Shown in pieces: positions 1 to 9,213 of a DNA stretch of 64,000 nucleotides. A model generated the notes under the pieces. The model was not told the origin of the DNA. It made no database searches and saw nothing but the letters and a program-made list of their open reading frames with translations. Each line of letters begins with the position of its first letter. Position 1 is the first letter of the stretch. Origin of the DNA: Nocardia panacis. Its GTDB lineage: Bacteria > Actinomycetota > Actinomycetes > Mycobacteriales > Mycobacteriaceae. Position numbers and translations under genes: made by a program. The DNA lies in contig NZ_QZFU01000012.1 in the NCBI RefSeq assembly GCF_003598715.1, forward strand, positions 62,001 to 126,000, given 5' to 3'.

Positions 1-237
1 CGGCGGTTCGGGCCGACGCATCAACTCCCGTGTCGCCTCGAGTCCGTCGCGCACCGGCATGCGGATATCCATCAGCACCACATCGGGGCTGCGCGCCCCT
101 GCCATCGCCACGGCCTGGATGCCGTCGACGGCCTCCCCGACGAGTTCCAGTTCGGGATCGCCGCCGAGTATCAGCGCCAGGGCGGAACGAACCAGTGGGT
201 CGTCGTCCACCACGATCACCCGGATCCGGCGCGTCAC
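1..237 (-). CDS. NarL/LuxR-type response regulator, N-terminal part only
   Basis: The gene runs off the left edge of the window, so only the receiver domain is visible. The reading begins MTRRIRVIVVDDDPLVRSAL with the acidic pair DDD, and the phospho-acceptor aspartate lies in VVLMDIRMP, as expected for a CheY-like receiver. The GTG start overlaps the TGA stop of the upstream histidine kinase by four bases (GTGA), so the two are translationally coupled and very probably form one two-component system. The family normally carries a C-terminal LuxR-type HTH, which is outside the window. The signal sensed is not evident. Confidence 0.85.
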   Translation of the reverse strand, partial: MTRRIRVIVVDDDPLVRSALALILGGDPELELVGEAVDGIQAVAMAGARSPDVVLMDIRMPVRDGLEATRELMRRPEPP

Positions 238-1433
238 CGCGGGCTCCGTGCCAGGCCCACGGGCCAGGGCAGCACCGCGCGCAGCCGGAATCCGCCCTCG
301 GTGTCGGGGCCGTAATCGATGCGTCCGCCGATGAGTTCGGCGCGTTCTCGCAAACCGAGCAGACCGTAGCCGGAAGGTGTCGCGCGCCGCGGATGTTCCG
401 GTGCGGAATTGTCCACCTGGATCACCAGGTCGCGGCCGGGACCGCCGTCGATGCGGACCCGGACCAGCGCGCCGTGCGCGTGTTTGCGCGCATTGGTCAA
501 GCCCTCCTGGGCGATGCGGTAGGCGGTGCGGGCGCTGGTGGCGGGCAGTTCATCGGTGGTGTTGTCGATCATGGTGACTTTCATTCCGGCCGTGCGGGCC
601 TCGGCGACCAGGCGGCCGAGGTCGGCAGGCGTCGGTTGGGGCGGTTCGGGTGTGTCGCCCGCGGTGTCGCTTGCGCGCAGCACCCCGAGCACTTCGCGTA
701 ATTCCTCGAGCGCGAGGTGGGCATTGTCCGCGATTGTCTGCGCGGTTTCGGTGATCTGTTCGCGATCGAGGTCGGTGCGGTAGCCGAGGACGCCCGCGTG
801 CATGGACAGCACCGAGATGCGGTGGGCGAGCACATCGTGCATCTCGCGGGCGATGCGGTGGCGTTCGAGCAGTCGGGCCTCGGCGGCCTGCGCGTGCTGG
901 GCGCGTTCGGCGGCCTCGGCCCGTTGCCGCAGCGACAGCACCAGATCGCGTTGGGCGCCGATGGAGATACCGATGGCGACGACGGTGATGACCTCCGCGA
1001 CCTGCACGATCGGTCCGGACCACGCGGGTTGTCCACCGGGATGGAACGGATAGAACAGGCTGTTGGTCAACAGACTGGTGCCGAGTCCGGCGAGCGCCAC
1101 CGCCACCGTCTCCGGATAGCGCCGTCGGGTGGCCAGCGAGCACAGCGTGAGGATGACCGCGCCCTCGGCCGCGACGGATGCGGTGGACAGCACCGCGACG
1201 GTGGCGGCGATGGTGATCGGGAAACGCCGGCGGAAGGCGGCCAGCGCTATGCAGGTGAGGCCGATGAGCGGGTCACCGATGCGGTACCACCACCGCAGCG
1301 GCCCTTCGAGGATCACATTCGCATCGCCCGCGACGGCGGCGAAGGCCGCGACCCCGACACCGGTCGCCAGTGCGAGCCGCCAGCCCTGCTCCCACCACGA
1401 AAGTGGTGGCGCGCTGGGTAGTTCGGCGGTCAT
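234..1433 (-). CDS. NarL-family sensor histidine kinase
   Basis: A 399-residue membrane histidine kinase. The N-terminal part (to about residue 150) is a series of hydrophobic segments with no large extracellular domain, so it probably senses the membrane or an intramembrane cue. A HisKA_3 dimerisation box follows, with the phosphorylatable histidine in REMHDVLAHR. The C-terminal ATPase has the N box EGLTNARKHA and the glycine-rich GYGLLGLRERA. I chose the ATG giving MTAELPSAPP; an in-frame start 27 codons upstream reads through charged sequence unlike the family. A TATCGT hexamer lies 8 nt before this ATG, so transcription may begin at or near the start codon. The gene overlaps the response regulator by 4 bases. 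Confidence 0.88.
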   Translation of the reverse strand: MTAELPSAPPLSWWEQGWRLALATGVGVAAFAAVAGDANVILEGPLRWWYRIGDPLIGLTCIALAAFRRRFPITIAATVAVLSTASVAAEGAVILTLCSLATRRRYPETVAVALAGLGTSLLTNSLFYPFHPGGQPAWSGPIVQVAEVITVVAIGISIGAQRDLVLSLRQRAEAAERAQHAQAAEARLLERHRIAREMHDVLAHRISVLSMHAGVLGYRTDLDREQITETAQTIADNAHLALEELREVLGVLRASDTAGDTPEPPQPTPADLGRLVAEARTAGMKVTMIDNTTDELPATSARTAYRIAQEGLTNARKHAHGALVRVRIDGGPGRDLVIQVDNSAPEHPRRATPSGYGLLGLRERAELIGGRIDYGPDTEGGFRLRAVLPWPVGLARSPR

Positions 1434-1581
1434 GATCGCCGACGATAGGCCCGCGTCGCGGTGCGCGCATCGCCCGCCGAGGTGATTCCCCTTCGCCGAA
1501 AGTATGAGTGGCACGCAACTGATGGACGCTGCCCTCGAGTTGCGGGCGGACCACCATGGGAGTCATGGACGGGAACCGACG

Positions 1582-1815
1582 ATGACCAGGTGGTGGTGGA
1601 CCGCCGCCCAGTTCGTGGCTCTGACGCTGACGATCGTCGCGGCGCAGGCGGCGATCCGCCTGCCCGCGCACGTGGCCGATGCCGAGGTGCGCGCGCTGCC
1701 CGCGCTGCTGCCGGGCGGTTGGGTCGTGCAGGAGTTCGGCCTGCTGACACTGGTTCTGCTCGGTGCGGTGGTGGCGGTCCTGGCGTATCGCCGAGTGCGT
1801 TCCCAGGATCGGTGA
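1582..1815 (+). CDS. small two-helix membrane protein, function unknown
   Basis: A 77-residue protein beginning MTRWWWTAAQFV. Two hydrophobic stretches are visible: about residues 5-25, and residues 45-70 with LLTLVLLGAVVAVLAYR. They are joined by a polar segment, and the tail is basic (RRVRSQDR). This is the pattern of a small inner-membrane protein with a short outside loop. I do not recognise a family. It is divergent from the histidine kinase and convergent with the DUF2330 gene. An upstream in-frame ATG at 1504 would add 26 hydrophilic residues and is less likely. The coding call rests on composition and clean hydrophobic segments only. Confidence 0.55.
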   Translation: MTRWWWTAAQFVALTLTIVAAQAAIRLPAHVADAEVRALPALLPGGWVVQEFGLLTLVLLGAVVAVLAYRRVRSQDR

Positions 1816-1833
1816 ATCGACGCCGCGCGGTGC

Positions 1834-2889
1834 TCAAGCCGCCCAGTAGTCGCCGCGTCGCGGGCGGTTGGGTACGAAGACGAAGATCAGCGCGAACAAT
1901 CCGACCGCGCCGAAGGCCGCGAAAAGGATGATCCCGCCGGGCATGCCGAGGATATCGGCATTCTCGACTCTGTCGACCCGACTGCGGAACGGGGTGTCGG
2001 TGGGGGCGTCGGTGAAGGTGAGATCGGTGGTGATGGTGCCGGGGATATCTATGGCGATCTGGAGTGCGGTGAGGTAGTCGCGTCCGCCTGCGCTGAGCGC
2101 GCGCAGGTCCGGATCGGTCGGGTCGGTGATGCGGTCCGCGAATTCCAGTGTCTGCCGGTGCTTTCCCGCATCCGGGTCGGAGCGTTGCATGCGGTGCGCA
2201 CCGAGGAGGAAGAGTTCGACGGTCTGCGGTGCGGTGGCGGCGGCCGACATGCGCATGGGGTAAATGAGCCGGTCGGTATCGAAGACGATGCGGACCGGGT
2301 CGACCGCGCCGCTGAGCGGCCGGTCGCTGGTCAGGCGCAGCGCCACGAACGACCACCCGTCGCGCAGATAGGAGGTCATTCGGTCGGCGACCTGGGGCGT
2401 GATTTGATACCCGTTGTCGCCCAACCATTTGCGGATGCCCGTCAGATCGCCGCCGGACAGTGTCGCGGCCTCGATCGGTCCGAGCCGCACCCGATCGCGG
2501 ACGGCGGGCACGCCGGATTTGGGTGCGCCTGTCTCGCCGTCGACTTCGGCGAACCAGCGGTAGCTGGTGCGGACCTGCGGTGCCGTGCGGGCCGCCAATT
2601 CGGTGAAGGTGTCGGGGGCGGCGGCGCCCACGGTGGCCGGGGTCGGTGTCGGCACGATCAGTGCGGCATTGTCCGCGCCGGTGCGCAGCGTCAACTGCAT
2701 GATGAGCGTCTCGCGGTGACCGTCCCAACTCGCCAGCGCCGCTTCGCGGTGCACGGTCGCCGCACTGCCCGCGGCGGCGCCGGTGAACACGCCACCGCAG
2801 GCGGCGGCGGGTGCGAATCCGCCGATGCCCGCACTGGCCACCAGAATTGCCGCGACCGCGCCGAGCCGCGCGCCGATGCCGAACCTCAT
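1834..2889 (-). CDS. DUF2330 family exported protein
   Basis: A 351-residue protein with a signal peptide (MRFGIGARLGAVAAILVASA, then a small-residue region before ACGG) and a C-terminal membrane helix followed by a basic tail (about residues 320-345, FAAFGAVGLFALIFVFVPN). This gives an extracytoplasmic domain anchored at its C-terminus. The mature N-terminus ACGGVF and the following region resemble DUF2330, a family of unknown function in actinobacteria and other bacteria. TAGTGT lies exactly 7 nt before the ATG, suggesting a leaderless transcript. The same reading frame stays open upstream across the neighbouring oxidoreductase gene, but that extension is shadow coding. Confidence 0.75.
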   Translation of the reverse strand: MRFGIGARLGAVAAILVASAGIGGFAPAAACGGVFTGAAAGSAATVHREAALASWDGHRETLIMQLTLRTGADNAALIVPTPTPATVGAAAPDTFTELAARTAPQVRTSYRWFAEVDGETGAPKSGVPAVRDRVRLGPIEAATLSGGDLTGIRKWLGDNGYQITPQVADRMTSYLRDGWSFVALRLTSDRPLSGAVDPVRIVFDTDRLIYPMRMSAAATAPQTVELFLLGAHRMQRSDPDAGKHRQTLEFADRITDPTDPDLRALSAGGRDYLTALQIAIDIPGTITTDLTFTDAPTDTPFRSRVDRVENADILGMPGGIILFAAFGAVGLFALIFVFVPNRPRRGDYWAA

Positions 2890-2950
2890 GCGCGGCACAC
2901 TACTGCCGAATCCCGCTGCGCGGCTTGCGAAATACCTTCTGGGCCGCGGA

Positions 2951-4039
2951 TCACGGCACGGGGACGGCCTGTTCCGACCAGCGCGGGTAGTCGGTGTAGC
3001 CCTGCGCCGTCCGCCCGTACAGTCCGTTCTCGCGGATCGGGGCCAGCGGCAGGTCGTGCGTAATCCGTTCCACCAGATCGGGATTCGAGATGAAGCCGCG
3101 ACCGAAGGAGACCAGGTCGGCGTGTCCGTCGCGCAGTGCCTGTTCGGCCGCCGCGCCGGTGGTCGGCGTGCGATTCTCCCCGACATTGGCAATGAGGGTG
3201 CCGTGCCAAAGGGGCCGCAGATCGGCCAGGGCCGGGTAGTCGTCGTTGTCGGTGAGATGCAGATAGGCCAGGTTTCGGTGATCCAATTCGGCGACCAGCG
3301 CCCGGTAGAGCGGGCGGGGATCGTGCTCGCGCATATCGAACTGCGGATTGCCGGGGGACAGGCGAATCGCGGTGCGTTCGGACCCGATCGCGGCGGCGAC
3401 CGCGTCGAGGACCTCCAGCGGGAACCGCATCCGATTCTCCGGCGATCCGCCGTACTCGTCGGTGCGCAGGTTGGTGTTGTCGGCCAGGAATTGGTGCAGC
3501 AGATAGCTATTGGCCCCGTGCAGTTCGACGCCGTCGAAGCCCGCCGCGATGGCATTGCGGGCCGCCTGCGCGAATTGGTCGACGATGACCGGCAGTTCGG
3601 CGCGGTCGAACGCGCGCGGCACGATGGGGTCGGCCTTGCCGCCCGCGATCAGGTGCGGACGTTCCGGATCGGCCACCGCCGACGGTCCGGTCGGCCATGA
3701 TCCGTCGATCCGTCCCAGCGGGTGATTCTTGCGGCCGCCGTGCATGAGTTGGGCGAAGATCCGTCCGCCCGCGGTATGCACCGCGTCGGTGACCCGCTGC
3801 CAGGCCCGCACGTGCCCTTCGGTCTGCAGGCCGGGCACCCACGCCTCGCTCTGTCCGGTGGTGTGCGGCCAAATGCCTTCGGTGACAATCAATCCGGCCG
3901 CGGCGCGCTGGGCGTAGTAGACGGCGACGTCCTCGGTGGGCGACCCGTCGGGCAGCGAGCGCAGCCGGGTCATGGGGGACATGACGATGCGATTCGGAAG
4001 CGTGAGAGCGCCATTGCGGTAAGGGGTGAGAAGCTGCAT
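2951..4039 (-). CDS. Old Yellow Enzyme family alkene reductase
   Basis: A 362-residue FMN-dependent NAD(P)H oxidoreductase of the NemA/OYE type, reducing activated C=C bonds or detoxifying electrophiles. The N-terminus LLTPYRNGALTLPNRIVMSP is characteristic. The substrate-binding pair is H174 and N177 in VELHGANSYLLHQFL, followed by TDEYGGSPENRMRF and a phosphate-binding region SFGRGFISNPDLV near the C-terminus. The length is typical. It is divergent from a MerR regulator, and the shared gap carries a MerR-type operator and promoter directing this gene. That suggests induction by an electrophile or oxidant sensed by the regulator. The -10 element ends 6 nt before the ATG, so the mRNA is probably leaderless. 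Confidence 0.92.
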   Translation of the reverse strand: MQLLTPYRNGALTLPNRIVMSPMTRLRSLPDGSPTEDVAVYYAQRAAAGLIVTEGIWPHTTGQSEAWVPGLQTEGHVRAWQRVTDAVHTAGGRIFAQLMHGGRKNHPLGRIDGSWPTGPSAVADPERPHLIAGGKADPIVPRAFDRAELPVIVDQFAQAARNAIAAGFDGVELHGANSYLLHQFLADNTNLRTDEYGGSPENRMRFPLEVLDAVAAAIGSERTAIRLSPGNPQFDMREHDPRPLYRALVAELDHRNLAYLHLTDNDDYPALADLRPLWHGTLIANVGENRTPTTGAAAEQALRDGHADLVSFGRGFISNPDLVERITHDLPLAPIRENGLYGRTAQGYTDYPRWSEQAVPVP

Positions 4040-4045
4040 AGGCGT

Positions 4046-4076
4046 ACGCTAAAACCTGACGCCAATGTCAGGTCAA
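4046..4076 (-). promoter_or_regulatory. MerR-type promoter with operator in a 19-bp spacer
   Basis: Reading on the minus strand, TTGACC (4076-4071) is separated by 19 bases from TAGCGT (4051-4046). The over-long spacer is filled by the perfect inverted repeat ACCTGAC-N6-GTCAGGT (4054-4073). MerR-family activators typically bind a dyad inside an elongated 19-20 bp spacer and untwist it. The site therefore fits activation of the OYE gene by the divergent MerR protein. The transcription start predicted from the -10 element falls at the OYE start codon. Confidence 0.75.
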
Positions 4077-4088
4077 GAGGTGAGATCC

Positions 4089-4460
4089 ATGCGTATCGGA
4101 GAACTGGCGCAGCAAACCGGGGTGAGCGTCCGCTCGCTGCGCTATTACGAGGCGAAGGGCCTGCTCAGCTCGCCGCGCACCTCGGGAGGTCAGCGCGACT
4201 ACGACGAGACGGCTATCACACGGGTGTGTCGCATCCAGGAGATGTTCGCGGCCGGGATCAATAGCGACACCATCGGCGAACTGCTGCCCTGCATCCACGA
4301 CACCGATGGCACGCCGAATGCCGCCGCCACCCCGTTCCTGGTCGACAAGCTCACCGAGGAGCGCGAGCGCATCGCGCAGGCACTCGCGGATATGCGGCGC
4401 ACCGCCGAGGTGCTCGACGGAGTCCTCGCGGCGGCCCGCGGTTCCGCAAGCGGTGGGTAA
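4089..4460 (+). CDS. MerR family transcriptional regulator
   Basis: A 123-residue regulator beginning MRIGELAQQTGVSVRSLRYY, the classical MerR winged helix-turn-helix, followed by EAKGLLSSPRTSGGQRDYDE. The C-terminal part (about residues 80-115) is a heptad-like helix, LVDKLTEERERIAQALADMRR, for the antiparallel coiled-coil dimer. One cysteine sits in LLPCIHD, but I see no metal-binding cysteine cluster at the C-terminus, so a metal sensor role is not indicated. The start was chosen at the conserved MRIGEL; an upstream ATG would place eight residues inside the promoter region. Its divergent arrangement and the shared operator make the OYE gene its likely target. Confidence 0.9.
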   Translation: MRIGELAQQTGVSVRSLRYYEAKGLLSSPRTSGGQRDYDETAITRVCRIQEMFAAGINSDTIGELLPCIHDTDGTPNAAATPFLVDKLTEERERIAQALADMRRTAEVLDGVLAAARGSASGG

Positions 4461-4507
4461 GGGCAGGTCGGAGGGGTCCGCGCGCGCCGATGCGTAGTGT
4501 GGTGCCC

Positions 4508-6652
4508 ATGTCTGTCGAGAGCGTGACGGCCCCGATCGCCAAGCGGGTGCCGACCGAGCGGGTACACCACGGCGATACCTTCGTCGACGAGTACGAATGG
4601 CTGCGCGACAAGCAGGATCCCGAGGTCATCGCGTACCTCGAGGCGGAGAACGCCTACACCGAGTCGCGCACCGCGCACCTACAGGGCCTGCGGGAGAAGA
4701 TCTTCGGCGAGATCAAGGCGCGGATCAAGGAGACCGACCTCTCGGTGCCGCACCGGATGGGCGAATTCTGGTACTACGCACGCACTTTCGAGGGCAAGCA
4801 GTACGGCTCCTCGTGCCGCTGCCCGATCGATGCGCAGGCCGAGGGCATCGACGCGTGGACCCCGCCGAAACTGGAACCGGGCGTGGACATTCCGGGCGAG
4901 CAGGTGCTGCTGGACCTGAATGAGCTGGCCGAGGGCCACGATTTCATCTCCCTCGGTGCGTACGCGGTGAGTTACGACGGCAACCTGCTGGCCTATTCGG
5001 TGGACACCGTCGGCGATGAGCGCTACACGCTGCGGGTGAAGGATCTGCGCACGGGTGCGCTGCTGTCCGACGAGATCGCGGGCATCGCGCCGAGCGCGGT
5101 CTGGTCGCTGGACGGAACGCACCTGTTCTATCAAACCGTCGACGAGTCGTGGCGGCCGGACACCGTGTGGCGGCATCGCCTCGGCACCCCGCGCGAGCAG
5201 GATTTCCAGGTCTTCCACGAGCCCGACGACCGCTACTGGGTCGGTATCGAGGCCACCCGTTCCGAGCGGTACCTGTTCATCGTCTCCGCCTCCAAGATCA
5301 CCACCGAGTATCGGGTGCTGGCGGCCGACGATCCGGAGGGCGAGTTCCGGGTGGTGCTGCCGCGCCGCGACGGCGTCGAATATTCGGTGGAGCATGCCGT
5401 CATCGCGGGCGAGGACCGCTTCCTCATCGTGCACAACGACGAGGTGGCCGGGGTCAAGGCGGAGAATTTCGTCCTGGCCGAGGCGCCCGCCGCCGATCCG
5501 TCCGCCATGACGATCCTGATCGGCCACGACGAGAATGTCCGACTCGAGGGTGTGAGCGCCTTCGCCGATCACCTGGTCCTCGGCTACCGTCGCGAAGCCC
5601 TGCCGCGCCTTGCCATTTGGCCGCTCACCGCGACGGGTTACGGCGAGCGCCGCGAGTTGGCGATCGGTCCGGAACTCGCCACGGTGGGCACCGCGGGCAA
5701 TCCCGAGTGGGCGCAGCCGACCCTGCGGGTCTCGGTGGGTTCGTTCATCACGCCGGGGCAGATCTTCGACTATGTGCCCGCCACCGGAGAACTGTTGCTG
5801 CGCAAGGAAGAGGAGGTGCTCGGCGGCTACGACCCGGACGAGTACGCGCAGCGCCGGGAGTGGGCGGTGGCGCGCGACGGCACCCGCGTCCCGATCTCGC
5901 TGGTCTGGAAGAAGGAATTCACCGGAACCGGGCCGAAACCGCTGCTGCTCTACGGATACGGCTCCTACGAGACCAGCCTGGACCCGTACTTCTCGGTCCC
6001 GCGCCTTTCCCTGCTGGACCGGGGCATGGTCTTCGCCATCGCGCATGTGCGCGGCGGCGGCGAGATGGGCCGCTACTGGTACGAGCACGGCAAGACGCTC
6101 ACAAAGATGAACACTTTCACCGATTTCGTCTCCTGCGCGAGCCATCTCATCGATACCGGTGTCACCGAGGCCGATCGCATGGTGGCCGACGGCGGCAGCG
6201 CGGGCGGGTTGCTGATGGGCGCGGTAGCCAATCTCGCGCCGGAACTGTTCGCGGGCATACTCACCGGCGTCCCCTTCGTCGACCCGCTGACCTCCATCCT
6301 GGATCCCGCGCTGCCGCTGACCGTCATCGAATGGGACGAGTGGGGTAATCCGTTGGCGGACAAGGACATCTACGACTACATGAAGTCGTACTCGCCCTAC
6401 GAGAATGTCGCCGCCAAGGACTACCCGGCCATCCTCGCGACCACCGGCCTCAACGACACCAGGGTGCTCTACGTCGAACCGGCCAAGTGGGTCGCCAAAC
6501 TGCGCGCCACCAAGACCGGCGACGCGGCGCTGCTGCTCAAGACGGAGATGAGTTCGGGCCACGGCGGTGTGAGCGGTCGCTACGAGCGGTGGAAGGAGAT
6601 CGCCTTCGAGGACGCCTGGATCCTCGATATCGCGGGTCTCGCCGACGCCTGA
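4508..6652 (+). CDS. ptrB: oligopeptidase B (S9A prolyl oligopeptidase family)
   Basis: A 714-residue serine oligopeptidase cleaving after basic residues in short peptides, expected in the cytoplasm. The N-terminal beta-propeller begins with EYEWLRDKQDPEVIAYL, and the C-terminal alpha/beta hydrolase holds the nucleophile S564 in DGGSAGGLLMG. The acid is in TGLNDTRVLY and the histidine in SSGHGGVSGR, giving a complete triad in the expected order. The length is normal for PtrB. In M. tuberculosis the gene is split (ptrBa/ptrBb); here it is intact. The start MSVESVTAP was preferred to an ATG six codons upstream because conserved sequence begins just after it. Confidence 0.93.
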   Translation: MSVESVTAPIAKRVPTERVHHGDTFVDEYEWLRDKQDPEVIAYLEAENAYTESRTAHLQGLREKIFGEIKARIKETDLSVPHRMGEFWYYARTFEGKQYGSSCRCPIDAQAEGIDAWTPPKLEPGVDIPGEQVLLDLNELAEGHDFISLGAYAVSYDGNLLAYSVDTVGDERYTLRVKDLRTGALLSDEIAGIAPSAVWSLDGTHLFYQTVDESWRPDTVWRHRLGTPREQDFQVFHEPDDRYWVGIEATRSERYLFIVSASKITTEYRVLAADDPEGEFRVVLPRRDGVEYSVEHAVIAGEDRFLIVHNDEVAGVKAENFVLAEAPAADPSAMTILIGHDENVRLEGVSAFADHLVLGYRREALPRLAIWPLTATGYGERRELAIGPELATVGTAGNPEWAQPTLRVSVGSFITPGQIFDYVPATGELLLRKEEEVLGGYDPDEYAQRREWAVARDGTRVPISLVWKKEFTGTGPKPLLLYGYGSYETSLDPYFSVPRLSLLDRGMVFAIAHVRGGGEMGRYWYEHGKTLTKMNTFTDFVSCASHLIDTGVTEADRMVADGGSAGGLLMGAVANLAPELFAGILTGVPFVDPLTSILDPALPLTVIEWDEWGNPLADKDIYDYMKSYSPYENVAAKDYPAILATTGLNDTRVLYVEPAKWVAKLRATKTGDAALLLKTEMSSGHGGVSGRYERWKEIAFEDAWILDIAGLADA

Positions 6653-6738
6653 GCCTCGGCCTGCCGCGCCACTCAGGATTCTTCGCGCGGTCACCGCGGC
6701 TGCACGCCGGGTACATCTGCGCCTGGCACCGTTGCTTC

Positions 6739-7440
6739 ATGAACGCTGAGCTGATCGTTTCCGTCTCGGGGATCAGGGATGCCACCCTGGCGGACGCGAT
6801 CGAATTCGCCGAGGAGATGGATCGGCGCGCGGTGCGGCTGTCGCTGCTGGTCGCGCCCCGATTGAAGGGGCGCTACCGGCTGATCGACGATCCGGCGACA
6901 CAGTCCTGGCTGCGCGGTCGGCGCGCCCGCGGCGACGCGATCGTGCTGCACGGATACGACCAGGCGGCGACCAAGCGTCGCAGGGCCGAATTCGCGACGT
7001 TGCCCAAGCACGAGGCGCGGCTGCGGTTGATGGCGGCGGATCGGGTGCTCGAGCAGGCCCAACTGCGCACCCGGTTGTTCGCCGCGCCGCGCTGGGATAT
7101 CTCGGCGGGTGCGCTGCAGGCGCTGTCGCAGGTGGGATTCCGGTTGGCGCTCGGCCTGACCTCGATCCTGGATCTGGACCGCGACACCGTACAGAAGGCC
7201 AGGGTGTACGGCATCGGGGAGGGTTTCCGGGCCGAACCGTGGTGGTGTCGGGCGCTGGTGCTGGGCGCGGCCCGCACCGCGCGACGCGGCGGCCTGCTGC
7301 GGTTGGCCGTCTCCGGCGCGCAATTGGGGCGTTCCGGACCGCGTCAGGCCATTGTGGACGCGGTCGATCTGGCGCTGTTCCACGGCGCGGTCAGCGAGGT
7401 GTACCGGTGGGAGCCGTACTCGCTGACCCGCGCCGCCTAA
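6739..7440 (+). CDS. DUF2334 polysaccharide deacetylase-like protein
   Basis: A 233-residue protein beginning MNAELIVSVSGIRDATLADA. It shows the layout of DUF2334, a relative of the NodB/polysaccharide deacetylase barrel: a core SLLVAPRLKGRYRL, then GDAIVLHGYDQ carrying the conserved H-G-Y-D, and later RTRLFAAPRWDIS. The HGYD motif is the equivalent of a metal-binding strand in these enzymes. No signal peptide is seen, so it may act in the cytoplasm. The substrate is unknown. It follows ptrB by 86 bases in the same direction. The following 186 bases to gadB hold no gene, only two copies of GCGCGATTGAGCGC about 25 bases apart. Confidence 0.8.
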   Translation: MNAELIVSVSGIRDATLADAIEFAEEMDRRAVRLSLLVAPRLKGRYRLIDDPATQSWLRGRRARGDAIVLHGYDQAATKRRRAEFATLPKHEARLRLMAADRVLEQAQLRTRLFAAPRWDISAGALQALSQVGFRLALGLTSILDLDRDTVQKARVYGIGEGFRAEPWWCRALVLGAARTARRGGLLRLAVSGAQLGRSGPRQAIVDAVDLALFHGAVSEVYRWEPYSLTRAA

Positions 7441-7626
7441 CGGTCGCCGCGGCTGCGGGGAGCCCTCGGACGGCCTTTGGTCGGTGTCGTCGGAGGCGAA
7501 TCCGGCAAGCCCCGGCGCGACCGGTCCGCGTCGCCGCTCGGCGCATGGCGAAATGCCGAGCGGCGGCGCGCGATTGAGCGCCGAGCCTGCGCTGCGCGAT
7601 TGAGCGCGAAAGCAACGCTGCGCGGG

Positions 7627-9018
7627 TCAGTGCGGCCGGTGCATGCGCACCGCGGGCGTGGCATTGTGGGTGAACCCGCCCGATTCCTCCTGTGTCATGG
7701 AGGTGCTCGGCGGATGCCGATCCAGTTGCGCCATCGCCCTTTTCATATCCTCGAGCAGCAGATCGGCCATATCGCGGCTGAATCCGTGCCGCACCAGCAC
7801 CCGCATGATGGTTTCCGCGCCCCGGTCGGCGGGCAGCGGATAGGCGGCGACCAACCAGCCTCTGGTGCGGAGTCGGTCGGACAGGTCGTAGAGGTTGTAG
7901 GTCTGTTCGCCCGCCAACCGCCAGGAGACCGCGGCAATGCCCCGGTGCGGGTCGCCGCCGTGGATGATCTCGAAAGGTCCCAGTGCGGCAATGCCTTTCG
8001 CCAGATGTTTGGCCACCCCGTACAGCGCGGATTGGACCAGTGTGTAGCCGACGCGACCTAGTCGGATGAACTGGTAGTACGAGGTCACCACCTGTCCGCC
8101 GGGCCGGGAGAAATTCAGGTTGAAGGTGGCCATATTGCCGCCGAGGTAGTCCACATTGAAGATCAGTTCGGCGGGCAGGTCCGTCGCCTCGCGCCAGATC
8201 GCCCAGCCGGAGCCGAGCGGGGCCAGCCCGGTCTTGTGTCCGGAGGCATTGATGGATTTGACCCGCGACAGCCGGAAATCCCACACCAGGTCCGGTGCGG
8301 TGAACGGTGCGAGGAATCCGCCGCTGGCCGCGTCCACGTGAATCGGGATATCGAGTCCCGTGGCGGCCTGCAACTCGTCGAGCGCCCGGCTGATCGCGGC
8401 GACATCCTCGAAAAGCCCGGTGAAGGTTTGACCGAAGGTCGGCACCACCATGATGGTGTTCTCGTCGCAGTGCGCGGCGAGGTCGTCGGCGTGCATGGTG
8501 AGCCGGTCGCCGCGCAGCGGAATCTGGCGGATCTCCACATCGAAGTAGCGGGCGAACTTCTCCCAGCACACCTGGACCGGCCCGCACACGAAATTGGGAA
8601 TTCCCTTGCCGCCCTTGGCGCGCCAACGGAATTTTGCGGCCAGGCCGCCGAGCATGGCCGCCTCGCTCGATCCGGTGGTCGAGGTGCCGAGGGTGTGCGC
8701 GGGATCGGGCGCGTGCCACAGGTCGGCGATCATCCGCACGCAGCGCTGCTCGAGTTCGGCCGTCTGCGGGTATTCGTCCTTGTCGACGATGTTCTTGTCC
8801 AGGGATTCGGCCATCAGTCGCCGCGCGTGATCGTCGACCCAGGTGGTGCAGAAGGTGGCCAGATTCATCCGGGAGACGCCGTCGAGCAGCAGTTCATCGT
8901 GCACGATCTGGTACGCGACCTGGCCGAACATCTCCGCTTTGGGGAAGGCGGCTTTGGGCGCCCCCGCTTCCAGCGGGAACATGGTGAACAGATCATCGGA
9001 TTCGGTTGATTCGGGCAT
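7627..9018 (-). CDS. gadB: glutamate decarboxylase
   Basis: A 463-residue PLP-dependent decarboxylase converting glutamate to GABA and CO2 with proton consumption, usually cytoplasmic and linked to acid tolerance. The PLP lysine is K262 in NASGHKTGLAPLG. Other marks are GTSTTGSSEAAMLGGLA near residue 115, HVDAASGGF (the aspartate contacting the PLP pyridine), and FSRPGGQVVTSYY. The length is normal. The start MPESTESD has the strong Shine-Dalgarno GGAGG five bases upstream, and TAGAGT about 34 bases upstream can serve as a -10 element. No gadC antiporter gene is adjacent in this window. Confidence 0.94.
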   Translation of the reverse strand: MPESTESDDLFTMFPLEAGAPKAAFPKAEMFGQVAYQIVHDELLLDGVSRMNLATFCTTWVDDHARRLMAESLDKNIVDKDEYPQTAELEQRCVRMIADLWHAPDPAHTLGTSTTGSSEAAMLGGLAAKFRWRAKGGKGIPNFVCGPVQVCWEKFARYFDVEIRQIPLRGDRLTMHADDLAAHCDENTIMVVPTFGQTFTGLFEDVAAISRALDELQAATGLDIPIHVDAASGGFLAPFTAPDLVWDFRLSRVKSINASGHKTGLAPLGSGWAIWREATDLPAELIFNVDYLGGNMATFNLNFSRPGGQVVTSYYQFIRLGRVGYTLVQSALYGVAKHLAKGIAALGPFEIIHGGDPHRGIAAVSWRLAGEQTYNLYDLSDRLRTRGWLVAAYPLPADRGAETIMRVLVRHGFSRDMADLLLEDMKRAMAQLDRHPPSTSMTQEESGGFTHNATPAVRMHRPH

Positions 9019-9213
9019 CGCGACCTCCACATCGAATCAGGTGTCGCCGAGAACTCTAGGCCCTGCGTCACTGCGTGACAGGACCCGAGCGAACGCGTGG
9101 GTTCCTCCTGTTCTGTGCTGTCCGCCCTGTTCGGCCGGTATGTCGTGATATTCATGGGATGTGGTGCGTCGGCGTCCGCGCCCGATCCAGCCAACGACGA
9201 AGTGAGGTCACCG

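Noticed and set aside
4679..6694. 671-codon frame antisense to ptrB
   Set aside because: Shadow of a well-supported gene with an intact catalytic triad.
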